Positions 23,717-32,731 of a DNA stretch of 35,998 nucleotides are shown here, in pieces. The position numbers were made by a program, and so were the translations under genes. The notes under the pieces were generated by a model. The model saw only the letters and a program-made list of their open reading frames with translations, did no database searches and was not told the origin of the DNA. The stretch spans positions 1 to 35,998 of the forward strand of contig DCGY01000086.1 of assembly GCA_002314715.1 (NCBI GenBank). The letters are read 5' to 3'. How positions within the stretch are numbered: the stretch's first letter is position 1; each line of letters starts with the position of its first letter. The DNA is from Lachnospiraceae bacterium UBA1766 (lineage in GTDB: Bacteria > Bacillota > Clostridia > Lachnospirales > Lachnospiraceae).

Positions 23717-25828
23717 ATGGAAGTAAAAGAGTTTGTTTTGGGAAGAATCAAGGTACAATATCTGATTTCGGAGGAAGGAAGAGCGTCTATGCTTTTACTT
23801 CCCGTAGAAACCCGGGCGAAAGAAGCCAAAAATTGGGAACTTGGACCCGGTAAGTGGGATGTTCGCGGGGAATATATACGGGAGTGGAGACAGGGTACCT
23901 TGGTACAGTTACACCTTCGTCATCATAATCGAAGCCGTGGAAACGGAATGACCATGAAGAATTCCCAAAGCATGGAGCTTTTGAAATTTCATAAGCAATG
24001 GACAGAAGAGGATCAGGGACAGACGAAGATTTGCACCCTGTTAAAAGCACAGGAAGGCTATCAGGTCCTGCATATACTGGGTTATGAAGAGGGTGTGGGA
24101 GCGCTTTGGTGCGAAACCTCGTTCCTGAACTTGAGTGAAGAGACATATGAGCTGGAAATGTTAAGCAGTTTCTGTATGGATGATCTGAGCCCTTATCAGG
24201 CAGACAATGACCAGACCGAAAAGCTGGCCTTTCATCGTTTTTACGGCAGTTGGGCACTGGAAGGAAGACATGTGTGCCAATCCATTGAGGATCTGGGTCT
24301 GCAGAAATCCTGGTGTTCTCCTTTCATAAAGGGAGAGCGTTTCGGTACGATCGGAAGCTGGACCACGCACCGTTATTTCCCGGTAGCAGCTTTGGAGGAT
24401 CGGGAGAATCAAATTATCTGGGCAGCAGCCTTGGAGACGGTATCCTCCTGGCAGATGGAACTTACCAGAGACGGAGACACGCTTTCTTTTTCCGGCGGTT
24501 TGGCAGATGTGGAGCAGGGTGCCTGGATGAAGCGGGTGGCCCCCGGAGAGCAGTTTGTAGCCCCCAGAGCCAGATTGACCGTGGTAGAGGGTGATATTCA
24601 GGATGCCTGTCAGCGCCTTTTGGAGTTACAAAACCTTGCGGTAGCAAAGTATGGGGAGCAGGGTATGCCTGTGACCTTTAATGAATATTGTTCTTCCTGG
24701 GGAAATCCTACCCAGGAAAAGGAGTTGGAATATGCCAAAATCCTTAAGGACAAGGGTGTAGGCTATTTCGTCATAGATGCAGGATGGTCCAGGGGAAGTC
24801 ATGAGCAGTGGGGCAACGGTGAGTGGATTCTGGATACGGACCGATTCCCCAATCTGAAGGAAATGAATCGGGAGCTTCGCAAGATGGGCATGATTCCCGG
24901 AATCTGGTTTGAATTTGAGGCTACCACCGACGGCTCTCATGTGTTTGCAAAAGAATACGATGTTTTACATCTGCAAAGAGAGGGTCAGGTGATTCATTTT
25001 GGCGCTGACCGAAGCTTTTGGGATTTCCGAAAGAAGGAAGTAAGAGAATATTTGCGAGAGCGGGTCATCGACTTTTTGAAGGAATATGATTTCGGCTATA
25101 TGAAGGTGGATTACAACGGAAACATCGGCCTTGGTTGTGATGGTGCGGAGAGCCTGGGAGAAGGACTTCGTCAGCAAATGGAAGCGGTTCGGGAGTTTTT
25201 CCTGGAAATCAAGAAGGAGCTTCCGGAGCTGATTGTGGAAAATTGTGCTTCCGGCGGACATCGTATGGAGCCGGCTATGATGTCGGTTACCGGAATGAGC
25301 TCTTTTTCCGACTGTCATGAGGCCAGAGAAATTCCTTATATTGCGGGCAATTTACAGAATTTATGCGTACCAAAGCAAAACCTGATTTGGGCAGTGCTTC
25401 GTCAGGATGATGCAAAGGAGCGCCTGGAATACAGCGTATCTGCCGGATTTTTGGGAAGACTTTGTTTCTCGGGAGATATTGAACAATTAACCAGGGAGCA
25501 GTGGAAGGTAGTTACCGACGGACTGGAATTGTATCGTCAGGCGGAATCCGTACTTCAAAACGGTGTTACCAGAGTGTATCGGACCAAGGAGCAGGTGATT
25601 CGTCATCCCCAAGGACTTCAGGCAGTGGTTCGAAAGAATGACAAAGAAATGCTGGTAGTAGTGCATGCCTTTGAAGGACCGGAGGAGGATTTGCTTCTTC
25701 CCATGGAGGATGGAATGACCCTTGCCGGATCTTATGGCAGTGTATTTTATGAATTGTGTCCGGAAGGTCTTCGTATCTCGCATACAAAGGACTGGACGGC
25801 AGGAGTATTGTATTTTCAAAAGAAATAA
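23717..25828 (+). CDS. alpha-galactosidase, glycoside hydrolase family 36
   Basis: A 703-aa retaining enzyme that releases terminal alpha-galactose from raffinose-type sugars and galactomannan. The N-terminal beta-sandwich spans about 1-300; the TIM barrel has YFVIDAGWSRG, IPGIWFEFEA, GYMKVDYN with catalytic nucleophile Asp465, ENCASGGHRMEPAMMS and SSFSDCHE with acid/base Asp532. Length is normal for bacterial GH36. There is no signal peptide, so it acts on imported oligosaccharides in the cytoplasm. ATG 23717 lies after TTGGGGG; an in-frame TTG at 23705 is less likely. No sugar transporter or sugar regulator is next to it, which is unusual for this class. It is 34 bases from the dipeptidase gene and 43 from the next gene, so it may share their transcript. 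Confidence 0.95.
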   Translation: MEVKEFVLGRIKVQYLISEEGRASMLLLPVETRAKEAKNWELGPGKWDVRGEYIREWRQGTLVQLHLRHHNRSRGNGMTMKNSQSMELLKFHKQWTEEDQGQTKICTLLKAQEGYQVLHILGYEEGVGALWCETSFLNLSEETYELEMLSSFCMDDLSPYQADNDQTEKLAFHRFYGSWALEGRHVCQSIEDLGLQKSWCSPFIKGERFGTIGSWTTHRYFPVAALEDRENQIIWAAALETVSSWQMELTRDGDTLSFSGGLADVEQGAWMKRVAPGEQFVAPRARLTVVEGDIQDACQRLLELQNLAVAKYGEQGMPVTFNEYCSSWGNPTQEKELEYAKILKDKGVGYFVIDAGWSRGSHEQWGNGEWILDTDRFPNLKEMNRELRKMGMIPGIWFEFEATTDGSHVFAKEYDVLHLQREGQVIHFGADRSFWDFRKKEVREYLRERVIDFLKEYDFGYMKVDYNGNIGLGCDGAESLGEGLRQQMEAVREFFLEIKKELPELIVENCASGGHRMEPAMMSVTGMSSFSDCHEAREIPYIAGNLQNLCVPKQNLIWAVLRQDDAKERLEYSVSAGFLGRLCFSGDIEQLTREQWKVVTDGLELYRQAESVLQNGVTRVYRTKEQVIRHPQGLQAVVRKNDKEMLVVVHAFEGPEEDLLLPMEDGMTLAGSYGSVFYELCPEGLRISHTKDWTAGVLYFQKK

Positions 25829-25871
25829 TATGCGGATTTTTGAGAAAGAATAGACGAAGGAAAGGGATTGC

Positions 25872-27026
25872 ATGGAAGAAAAAGTTTCAAATCGGAAATC
25901 GCAAATAAAAAAAATATGGTTTTGGCTCTCCTTTGTCTGCTTTACGCTTTTGCTCTTTCTGGCCAATGAAGCGGTTGGGTTTATGCGGGATGATAAGTGG
26001 TACGCCACCAATCTGGTGACAGGGGAGCCCTTAAAGAATCTTCGGGATATTTGGGAGGGACAGGTTTGGCATTTCTTCCATTGGGGTGGTCGAAGTGTTA
26101 CCCATTTTATTCTGCAGACGGTGATTCTTTGCGGTTCTGTATGCGCGGATGTGATCAATACCCTGATGACCCTGGGACTGGGGTTTTTGATGTATAAAAT
26201 GTCCGAAGCGAAAAGACCCTACTGGATTTTGGGAAGTCTATTTTTGTTAATCGGCGTGAACTATAACGTGTTGGTAAGCATGATGTGGGAAGCCGGTTGC
26301 GTGAATTATGTTTATTCCACGGTTTGGATTTTTTTCTTTGTATTCCTTTATCTTCGGGAGCTGGAAGGGGAGGAAAAAAAGCTTCCTTTGGCAAATCTTT
26401 GGATTTTGCCATTGGGACTTATGACCGGATGGAGTAATGAAAATATGGGTCCCGCCGCTTTTGTCATGGCCCTTGGGATAACCGTTTTTCGATTCCTTTT
26501 CGAAAAGAAAAAACCGAAAATCTGGATGCTGGAAGGGATTCTGACTTCTCTTTTGGGAAGTCTTTTGGTGATTTTGGCTCCCGGTAATTTTGAGCGAAGT
26601 GCGTTGATTACCTATGACTCCCTATGGGATAAGCTGCATGACCGTATTTATGAAATGTTTCACGCTTCCTTTAATTTTTTATTCTTAGGATTTTTCATAC
26701 TGTTGGTGTCGACCTGTCTGTATGTGGGAGTTTATAAGCAAACCCTGAAGAAATGGCAGATTGCCATGTTTTTGATGGGTGTCATGGCGCATGGGGCATT
26801 TCTGTTATCACCCACATATCCGGACCGGGCCACCTTCGGCGTGCTTTGCATTTGCGTACTGCTCAGCGTGTCCATGTTGGAAAAAATTTATGAGTATTGC
26901 GAAAAGAAGATTTGGTTGCATGTTGCCGGAGGTATCCTGTTAGCCAGAGTATGCTATATTTTATTGCAGATCATTATTTATGCAGAGGTATTTTATCCAA
27001 AGGATGCGATTTCCGGTATCCTATAA
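25872..27026 (+). CDS. polytopic membrane protein, DUF6056/GtrII-like
   Basis: A 384-aa integral membrane protein with about nine or ten helices. The first extracytoplasmic loop has FMRDDKWYATNL and an HWGGRSVTHF stretch; later come WEAGCVNYVYS and GWSNENMGP. This pattern (acidic pair after helix 1, GR in the loop, CVNY, then GWxNE) resembles DUF6056 and GtrII-like membrane proteins linked to surface glycan decoration. Sugar transfer is therefore possible but unproven. ATG 25872 has AAGGAAAGG upstream. It opens a run of four genes (this, a small membrane protein, response regulator, kinase) that ends at the terminator at 30249. Confidence 0.75.
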   Translation: MEEKVSNRKSQIKKIWFWLSFVCFTLLLFLANEAVGFMRDDKWYATNLVTGEPLKNLRDIWEGQVWHFFHWGGRSVTHFILQTVILCGSVCADVINTLMTLGLGFLMYKMSEAKRPYWILGSLFLLIGVNYNVLVSMMWEAGCVNYVYSTVWIFFFVFLYLRELEGEEKKLPLANLWILPLGLMTGWSNENMGPAAFVMALGITVFRFLFEKKKPKIWMLEGILTSLLGSLLVILAPGNFERSALITYDSLWDKLHDRIYEMFHASFNFLFLGFFILLVSTCLYVGVYKQTLKKWQIAMFLMGVMAHGAFLLSPTYPDRATFGVLCICVLLSVSMLEKIYEYCEKKIWLHVAGGILLARVCYILLQIIIYAEVFYPKDAISGIL

Positions 27027-27088
27027 GGAAATGGGAGAAAAAGCGTCTTCGGCAGCTTTTGGTTTCCGGTGAAAGAGTGGAGATTAAA

Positions 27089-27628
27089 ATGAGAAAAAAG
27101 TGTCTGAACTGGTTACAAACAAAACATACTATACCGGCGCTTCTGGGAATCCTGGGGATTCTTTTGGGGGTTTTGTTTGTGTACCATGATATTCAGGTCA
27201 AACAGGGTGCCGGCTTGTATCTGGCCATGCAGGCCAAAAGCGAAAACCGACTGGTGTTTGATCTACTCTTGGATGGAGTAAGAGTACTTACGATTTTTTT
27301 GTCGGTTTGGATTCCCTGTCTGGTGTTTCGTAAGAAGGGGACGGTGTCCCTGTTTTCGTGCCTGGCCCTGTATATTTCCTTTATGCCCATTACCAACATG
27401 GGGGAACTGGTGCACTACTTTGACCGTACCGGGGTTACGCTTACGACCTATCTGCCAAGTCTTCATTGGGCTTTGTCTTTCGGGGTGGTCTTATGTTTAT
27501 TCCTTGGAATTCGGGCTGTTTTTGAGAAACATCCGGAGCTTTTGATTTGGGAGAAGGGACTGCATTTATTTTTGTTGCTTCGCATTATTTTTCGGTTGCA
27601 TTATATTTACATGCTGTATCATCGCTAG
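27089..27628 (+). CDS. 179-aa membrane protein of unknown function
   Basis: Four or five predicted helices (about residues 15-32, 50-75, 82-100, 118-140, 150-172) and short loops; the extracytoplasmic part may include NMGELVHYFDRTGVTLTTYLPS. I recognise no family. ATG 27089 is chosen because GTGGAG lies 6 bases upstream; the open frame extends left to 26897 but that part overlaps the previous gene and has no ribosome site. The gene lies 62 bases after the DUF6056-like gene and 15 before the response regulator, so it is co-transcribed and may belong to the same surface process, or report to the two-component pair. Confidence 0.7.
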   Translation: MRKKCLNWLQTKHTIPALLGILGILLGVLFVYHDIQVKQGAGLYLAMQAKSENRLVFDLLLDGVRVLTIFLSVWIPCLVFRKKGTVSLFSCLALYISFMPITNMGELVHYFDRTGVTLTTYLPSLHWALSFGVVLCLFLGIRAVFEKHPELLIWEKGLHLFLLLRIIFRLHYIYMLYHR

Positions 27629-27643
27629 GTTGGGGGACTTATT

Positions 27644-28375
27644 TTGGAAAGCAGAAAGATTTTGATTTGTGAGGATGAAGAGAAGTTTGCGAAAGGGTTA
27701 AGAAGGCAGATTGAAACCTTCTTTTTGGGGAAGAAGGAGGAAATACAGTTCTGTTATCTGCAAAACGGTGCAGCCTTTGAGAAACAACTGCTTTTGCAGG
27801 ATGTGTCGGACGAGGAAGGCTTTGACCTGATTTTTATGGATATTTGTTTGGGAGATTTGGACGGTATTGAGTTGATTGACCGATATCGCAACAAAAAAGA
27901 AAAGAAAACTCCCGTCATTTTTGTGTCCAGTATGGAAGACCGTGTATTGGACGGATATGAGGTAAATGCCTTTGCATTTTTGTATAAGCGCAATTACGAA
28001 GAGAAATTAGAGAAACACTTGGAACGCTTTTGGAAGGAATACGGTTGTCTGGCCAAGATGACCATAAAAAATTCGGAAGGTTTAAAATTACTGGATTATC
28101 GGGATGTGTATTCTATTGAGGCGGATGGCCGAAAGACCTTGGTGCATACGCTAAAGGATGCCTTTTCGGATGAACGCGCGGTGGGGGCCTTCGTGCAGGA
28201 ACTTCCTCGGGAGCGCTTCCAGGAAGTATATAAGTGTGTGTATGTGAATGTGGAGCATATCAGTCGTATCGATACAGATACCCTGAAACTGGACAATGCT
28301 CAAACCGTTCCTGTCAGTCGCAGAAAGCGAAAAGCGGTGATGGATGCGGTAATGCAGTATGTCAGTGGAATGTAA
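27644..28375 (+). CDS. LytTR response regulator, AgrA/VirR type
   Basis: A 243-aa cytoplasmic regulator. The receiver domain covers residues 1-125: acidic pocket CEDE near residue 10, phospho-acceptor Asp66 in LIFMDICLGD, and the VSSMED switch region. The LytTR DNA-binding domain covers about 140-240 (DYRDVYSIEADGRKTLVHT, CVYVNVEHISRID, VPVSRRKRKAVMDAV). Such regulators bind direct repeats upstream of targets, usually surface or export genes. The start is TTG 27644, with GGGGGA 6 bases upstream; no ATG lies near the beginning of the receiver domain. It pairs with the kinase 48 bases downstream and probably controls this locus and the ABC genes beyond the terminator. Confidence 0.93.
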   Translation: MESRKILICEDEEKFAKGLRRQIETFFLGKKEEIQFCYLQNGAAFEKQLLLQDVSDEEGFDLIFMDICLGDLDGIELIDRYRNKKEKKTPVIFVSSMEDRVLDGYEVNAFAFLYKRNYEEKLEKHLERFWKEYGCLAKMTIKNSEGLKLLDYRDVYSIEADGRKTLVHTLKDAFSDERAVGAFVQELPRERFQEVYKCVYVNVEHISRIDTDTLKLDNAQTVPVSRRKRKAVMDAVMQYVSGM

Positions 28376-28423
28376 TTGCAGTGAGATGCCATAGATGTTT
28401 TTGGAAATGAGAGAGAGAAATTC

Positions 28424-30223
28424 ATGAAAAATAAAAAACTGTTTCTTCTGTCAGTCATCTCCATTTTTTTGTTGATTCTTTTGTTTAACGGACTGATTTT
28501 TTACTTTACCAAATGTAACGGAGAATATTTGGAAAGTCGTGATTTGTGGGGAAATACCCAGTCCATCCAAAAGGTTCGACTGAACAAGCAGATGAACCTT
28601 CTGAGGAATTTGTCGGAGGATAAGGAAGAAGCACTTCTTCAGCTGAATGAAGTGTATATGCAAAAGCTTAACCAATACAATGCCAGATCCAAGAAGGGAC
28701 AGGAAATGGATTCTGTCACCCGGGCAAATCTGGAGGAGGAACTGGCGGATTTGGGGGCTGTTTCCAAAAAATTGGAAAAGTCCATTCAATATGAGAAGAC
28801 AATTCATCACCTGGAAGATAATGCGCAAAAGCTTTCTCAGGTGTCCATCTTCCAGCAGGAGGGTTTTGAAAAAAATATATCCATCACCATGCGGGACTTT
28901 TATGGATTATCCAGTTTTCATTTTTCCATATTGTACGATAATGGGTTGAATGTTTTTCTAAACTATCGAATTACAGACTTTTTGGCTGCTTTTCTGGCTG
29001 TTGGTTTTGCGATTTTGTTTGCAATTTATCAAAAATGGAATTTGCAAAAGCATATGCAAAAGAAAGGGCACTTTTTTCTTCGGGGGGCGTTGTTTCTAGT
29101 GCTTGCCTGTGTGCTGCTTTACGGAACCAATTGGATCTTGATGAATCGGGAACTGCAAGCTTATCAGTTGTCGGATTGGGTTCAGTCCTTTGAGGCGTTT
29201 TATGCTTATCCCAAACCGATACAGTTACTGTCTTTTTTGGGGTATTTTCTGTTGGCCAAAAGCACTTTTTTCCTGGTGCTCTACGGGTTATGTCTTTTGA
29301 TTACCCTTTCTGCTCCCAAATTTCGCCCCATAGTTGCTACCCTGACAGGTGTGGGTATTTTGGCAGAAAGCTATTGGTGTTTTGGGCAAAAGGGGACTTC
29401 TTTGGGAAATGTATTGCAGGAAATCAATCTTTTCTCGGCAGTTACCATGGAACGATTTTTTACCAGATATTACCACCTGAATGTATTTGGGCTGGTTTTT
29501 TCCAGAACCACTGCTTTCGTGATTTTCTGGAGTGTATTTTGCATGGCTCTTTTGGTGGGAGTGAGTCTTCTGGTGCGAAAAAATGAACGGGAAGTGCTTC
29601 AGAAGGTACAGTTTTCTTATTACGAAGAAATGGAACAGAAATACACGGAAACCAGACAGCTTTGGCATGATTTCCATAATCATCTTCTGGCGATTCAGGA
29701 GCTGACCCGTACAGGGGATATTGATGCGGCCAACCGATATATGAAGGAGCTGGAAAGTGCCATCGATGAAACTCATATTCTGACAAAGACCGGTTCGCAG
29801 GCCTTGGATGTGCTTATCTATCGCAAGAACCAAATGGCCAAGGAAGCAGGAATTCACCTGGATATTTCCATTTTGGCCAAGATAAAACGGGAAGAATTTG
29901 CGGATGTGGACATGTGCTGCGTGGTGGGCAATCTATTGGATAATTGCCTGGAGGCTTTGAAGGATTACCCTTCGGAGCAAAAAAAGGCCACGCTGGAGAT
30001 TCAAAGAAAAGGGGACATGCTCTTTATAACTTCCAGAAATGCCTATGTAGGGGAACGGAAACAAAGTGCACACGGATTTCGTACCACCAAGCAGGATGCA
30101 AAGAATCATGGATATGGTTTAAGCGGAATCAAACGCGTCTGTGAGAAGTATCACGGATCCCTGCAAGTCGAGACCAAAGAGGGAGAATTCCTGGTAAAAG
30201 TATTGATGATGGCTCAAAAATAA
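28424..30223 (+). CDS. GHKL histidine kinase with an ABC-permease-like membrane input domain
   Basis: A 599-aa membrane kinase that should phosphorylate the LytTR regulator encoded just before it. Residues 7-27 form one helix, then a coiled-coil extracytoplasmic segment (about 40-175), then five or six helices up to about 385. The kinase part begins at about 395: phospho-acceptor His415 in LWHDFHNHL (the HDxxNH pattern of AgrC-like kinases), and GHKL ATPase signs NLLDNCLEAL and GYGLSGIKR. The membrane part parallels the ABC permease encoded at 32732: both have a DF(L) helix after the loop, RxxxLFL...LLYG, and 150-158 residues later NLxxxxxxxxxFxTYYxLN or its TRYYHLN variant. The input domain is therefore probably derived from half of such a permease. 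ATG 28424 has GAGAGAG upstream. Confidence 0.9.
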   Translation: MKNKKLFLLSVISIFLLILLFNGLIFYFTKCNGEYLESRDLWGNTQSIQKVRLNKQMNLLRNLSEDKEEALLQLNEVYMQKLNQYNARSKKGQEMDSVTRANLEEELADLGAVSKKLEKSIQYEKTIHHLEDNAQKLSQVSIFQQEGFEKNISITMRDFYGLSSFHFSILYDNGLNVFLNYRITDFLAAFLAVGFAILFAIYQKWNLQKHMQKKGHFFLRGALFLVLACVLLYGTNWILMNRELQAYQLSDWVQSFEAFYAYPKPIQLLSFLGYFLLAKSTFFLVLYGLCLLITLSAPKFRPIVATLTGVGILAESYWCFGQKGTSLGNVLQEINLFSAVTMERFFTRYYHLNVFGLVFSRTTAFVIFWSVFCMALLVGVSLLVRKNEREVLQKVQFSYYEEMEQKYTETRQLWHDFHNHLLAIQELTRTGDIDAANRYMKELESAIDETHILTKTGSQALDVLIYRKNQMAKEAGIHLDISILAKIKREEFADVDMCCVVGNLLDNCLEALKDYPSEQKKATLEIQRKGDMLFITSRNAYVGERKQSAHGFRTTKQDAKNHGYGLSGIKRVCEKYHGSLQVETKEGEFLVKVLMMAQK

Positions 30224-30248
30224 GGTAATATTGACCGCTTGTGTCTTA

Positions 30249-30288
30249 GAAACAACCACTTGTGTCAAAGTGGTTGTTTCTTTTTTTT
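30249..30288 (+). terminator. strong intrinsic terminator after the kinase gene
   Basis: GAAACAACCACTT (30249-30261) pairs perfectly with AAGTGGTTGTTTC (30268-30280) with a 6-base loop, followed by eight T. It separates the two-component unit from the lipoprotein and ABC genes. Confidence 0.95.
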
Positions 30289-30378
30289 CGGGCGCTACAA
30301 TGAAAAAAGGACAGAAGCGGACCATCCCCTGTCGGAGGATTGTTTGTAGGAAGATAAATCGTAGAGAAGGAGAGCACT

Positions 30379-31818
30379 ATGAGAAGAAAGAAAAAAGCAT
30401 TGGCCAAAATCATTGGGGTACTGGGTATCCTGCTTTGCCTGACCGGTTGTGGAGATACAAAAAAAGAGGCACAAAAGGAGGACAGAAATCGTCCCGTAGC
30501 GATTCTGGATGCCAACAATTACAATCCACAGGCGGATATGTATACCCCCATTTTAAAATCGGATACCGGTTATTATTACATGGGTGAATTCCCGATTATT
30601 CCCGCCTATAATATGCATTATTTTGACAATGCCAGCAAACAGAATATTTATTTGTGCAGTCGTCCGGAGTGTTTGCATCTTGGAGATGAATTCTGTACGG
30701 CTACCATGTCGGCGGATGTTTACTGGAAGGGTGTGAATCTTTATGACGACAAATTGTATGTGGCCTATCTGGAATGGCAGGAAGAGGATGGCGTCTTAGT
30801 GGATTCCCTTCGACTGGCCTCTGCGGAATTGGACGGAAGTGCATTTACCAATCTGGCCACCATGCGAGAGGTAAGAGGTGATTCTCTTAGCATCTCAGCC
30901 ACCCACAGTCTGTTTATTCATCGGGGAATGGCATTTTGCGCCTATGGGGTAGAGACGGACGGACAGATGTATTACGAAACGGCTGTTTACAATTTGGTGG
31001 ACCACACCCTAAGCACTTTGCCTTCTGTTGCATTTGAACTCAATGCAGGAAATGGGAATGTCACCAATTACGGGCGACAACGCGATCGCTTTCAGGCAGA
31101 GGGACAGTATGTTTATTACAATGAATATCAGCCAAAGGGTAATCGTTCCAAAACGGTTTTATGCCGCTACAATATCGAAACCGGGGAAATTGAGACAGCT
31201 GAGCTGACAGCCAATTACAGCGGTACTTATCGTCTAAAGGATGAAAATACATTGGTATATGTGGATAATTTCTGCAATTTGTATGCGTACAAGTGGAACG
31301 AGAAGGAAGTTGAAAAGCTGGGAAAAGTCAAGCGACAGTATGAGACTGTTTCGGAAGTAGATGGGGAAATCCATACAGTTAATATACCATCGGATTTTCA
31401 GCCAAGGGATTTCCTGTTTTATGAGGATCAAATGTATTGCATGGTTTATGTAAACACCTTCGAAGCCTCCATTTTATACGATTCGGGGGATGATAACTGG
31501 CTGGATGAAAAGAGTAACTTTGCTATTTGGCGGTGGAATCCGGACGAAACCGTAGGCAGTGAGGAAGTGGATACCAATGTGGTAGACATTTATCGGGCGG
31601 AATTAAAAAAATACAAAGAGCAACTCGATGAATCCCAACGGGAAGACATATACTTTCCCTATTATATCAAGTGCGCCTTTCTGGAGGATACGGCCTATCT
31701 GGAAACACCTTTGGGTGTATACAGTTGTGCTTTGAAGGAAGGCTTGGAGAAAAATCGACTGGATTTTGCGTTGATTTTTGAAAAGGACTTACCTCAAATC
31801 GGCTCGTATGTGGAATAG
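30379..31818 (+). CDS. lipoprotein with CxxPEC motif, putative ABC-associated surface protein
   Basis: A 479-aa lipoprotein: signal peptide with lipobox LTGC (Cys24), then an all-beta protein with repeated short Tyr-rich strands (YYYMGEFP, NLYDDKLYVAYLEW, AEGQYVYYNEY, FLFYEDQMYCMVYVN), suggesting a propeller-like fold. Residues 93-106 read CSRPECLHLGDEFC, a Cys-rich motif that recurs in lipoproteins of Lachnospiraceae; its Cys may form disulfides or bind metal. The function is not known. ATG 30379 has AAGGAGAG upstream. It follows a strong terminator, so it has its own (unseen) promoter, and precedes an ABC ATPase and permease by 40 bases; kinase, regulator, lipoprotein and ABC proteins look like one surface-stress or export system. 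Confidence 0.85.
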   Translation: MRRKKKALAKIIGVLGILLCLTGCGDTKKEAQKEDRNRPVAILDANNYNPQADMYTPILKSDTGYYYMGEFPIIPAYNMHYFDNASKQNIYLCSRPECLHLGDEFCTATMSADVYWKGVNLYDDKLYVAYLEWQEEDGVLVDSLRLASAELDGSAFTNLATMREVRGDSLSISATHSLFIHRGMAFCAYGVETDGQMYYETAVYNLVDHTLSTLPSVAFELNAGNGNVTNYGRQRDRFQAEGQYVYYNEYQPKGNRSKTVLCRYNIETGEIETAELTANYSGTYRLKDENTLVYVDNFCNLYAYKWNEKEVEKLGKVKRQYETVSEVDGEIHTVNIPSDFQPRDFLFYEDQMYCMVYVNTFEASILYDSGDDNWLDEKSNFAIWRWNPDETVGSEEVDTNVVDIYRAELKKYKEQLDESQREDIYFPYYIKCAFLEDTAYLETPLGVYSCALKEGLEKNRLDFALIFEKDLPQIGSYVE

Positions 31819-31858
31819 GCGGCTTATAGAACGTCGGGGATAGCGGGAGAAGCAAAGT

Positions 31859-32716
31859 ATGGTATTGGAAATTCAGCATTTAACAAAAAAATATGGGGAT
31901 TTTACCGCACTGAACCGGGTTTCCTTTGAACTGGAGCATGGTGTATACGGTTTGTTGGGGGCAAACGGTGCCGGCAAAACCACATTCCTCAATTTGCTTA
32001 CAGACAATATTTCCCGGACGGAGGGAAGTATCCTGTATCACGGCACGGAGATTCGCAAATTGGGGAAAAAATATCGGGAACAGGTAGGATATACGCCCCA
32101 GGTACGGGGAATGTATGAGGAATTCACAGCCTTGGAATTTTTGCATTATATTGGCCGACTAAAGGGCATGAAGACAAAGGATATCCGCCGGCAGACCAAT
32201 GATTTCCTGAAAATTGTGAATCTGGACTCGGTGGCCCATAAGAAAATCGGTTCCTATTCCGGCGGTATGAAGCAGAGGGTTTTGATTGCCTGCGCCATGC
32301 TTGGAAATCCGGAGATTTTAATTCTGGACGAACCCACGGTTGGATTGGATCCGCAGGAACGAATTCATTTGCATAATTATATTACCCAGGTATCCAGAGA
32401 TCGTACGGTGATTCTGGCAACCCATGTGGTGGATGATATCGAAGGCATTGCCAAGAAGGTGATTTTGTTTCAAAAGGGCAAGCTTCTTCGGTTCGATACT
32501 CCGGGGAAGCTGATAGAGGAAATCGAGGGAAATGTAGGGGAGCGGTTTGGTACCTACGAGGAAATGATGGAGCAAAAGGAGCTTTATCCAAACGGAAAAT
32601 TATTCCAAACCTCCAAGGGTTTTGGAATCCGTATCGTCCGGGACCCGCTTCCGGAAGGATATCGCCCGGTAGAAGGGAAAATTACCTTAGAGGACGTGTA
32701 TTTATATCACGCATAA
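31859..32716 (+). CDS. ABC transporter ATP-binding protein
   Basis: A 285-aa cytoplasmic ATPase that would drive the permease encoded 15 bases downstream. All motifs are intact: Walker A GANGAGKT (about residue 35-42), Q-loop in YTPQVRGMYEEF, signature YSGGMKQR, Walker B ILILDEPTVGLDP and the switch His in ILATHVVDD. The C-terminal 60 residues beyond the ATPase core are typical of the CcmA/BcrA-like exporters that handle antibiotics, lantibiotics or membrane proteins. ATG 31859 has GGGAGAAG upstream. It lies between the CxxPEC lipoprotein and the permease. Confidence 0.95.
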   Translation: MVLEIQHLTKKYGDFTALNRVSFELEHGVYGLLGANGAGKTTFLNLLTDNISRTEGSILYHGTEIRKLGKKYREQVGYTPQVRGMYEEFTALEFLHYIGRLKGMKTKDIRRQTNDFLKIVNLDSVAHKKIGSYSGGMKQRVLIACAMLGNPEILILDEPTVGLDPQERIHLHNYITQVSRDRTVILATHVVDDIEGIAKKVILFQKGKLLRFDTPGKLIEEIEGNVGERFGTYEEMMEQKELYPNGKLFQTSKGFGIRIVRDPLPEGYRPVEGKITLEDVYLYHA

Positions 32717-32731
32717 AACAGAGGGGGATTT

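Noticed and set aside
26897..27088. N-terminal extension of the 179-aa membrane protein
   Set aside because: It overlaps the 3' end of the previous gene in another frame, has no ribosome site, and reads like a shadow of the upstream membrane protein; ATG 27089 has a proper site.
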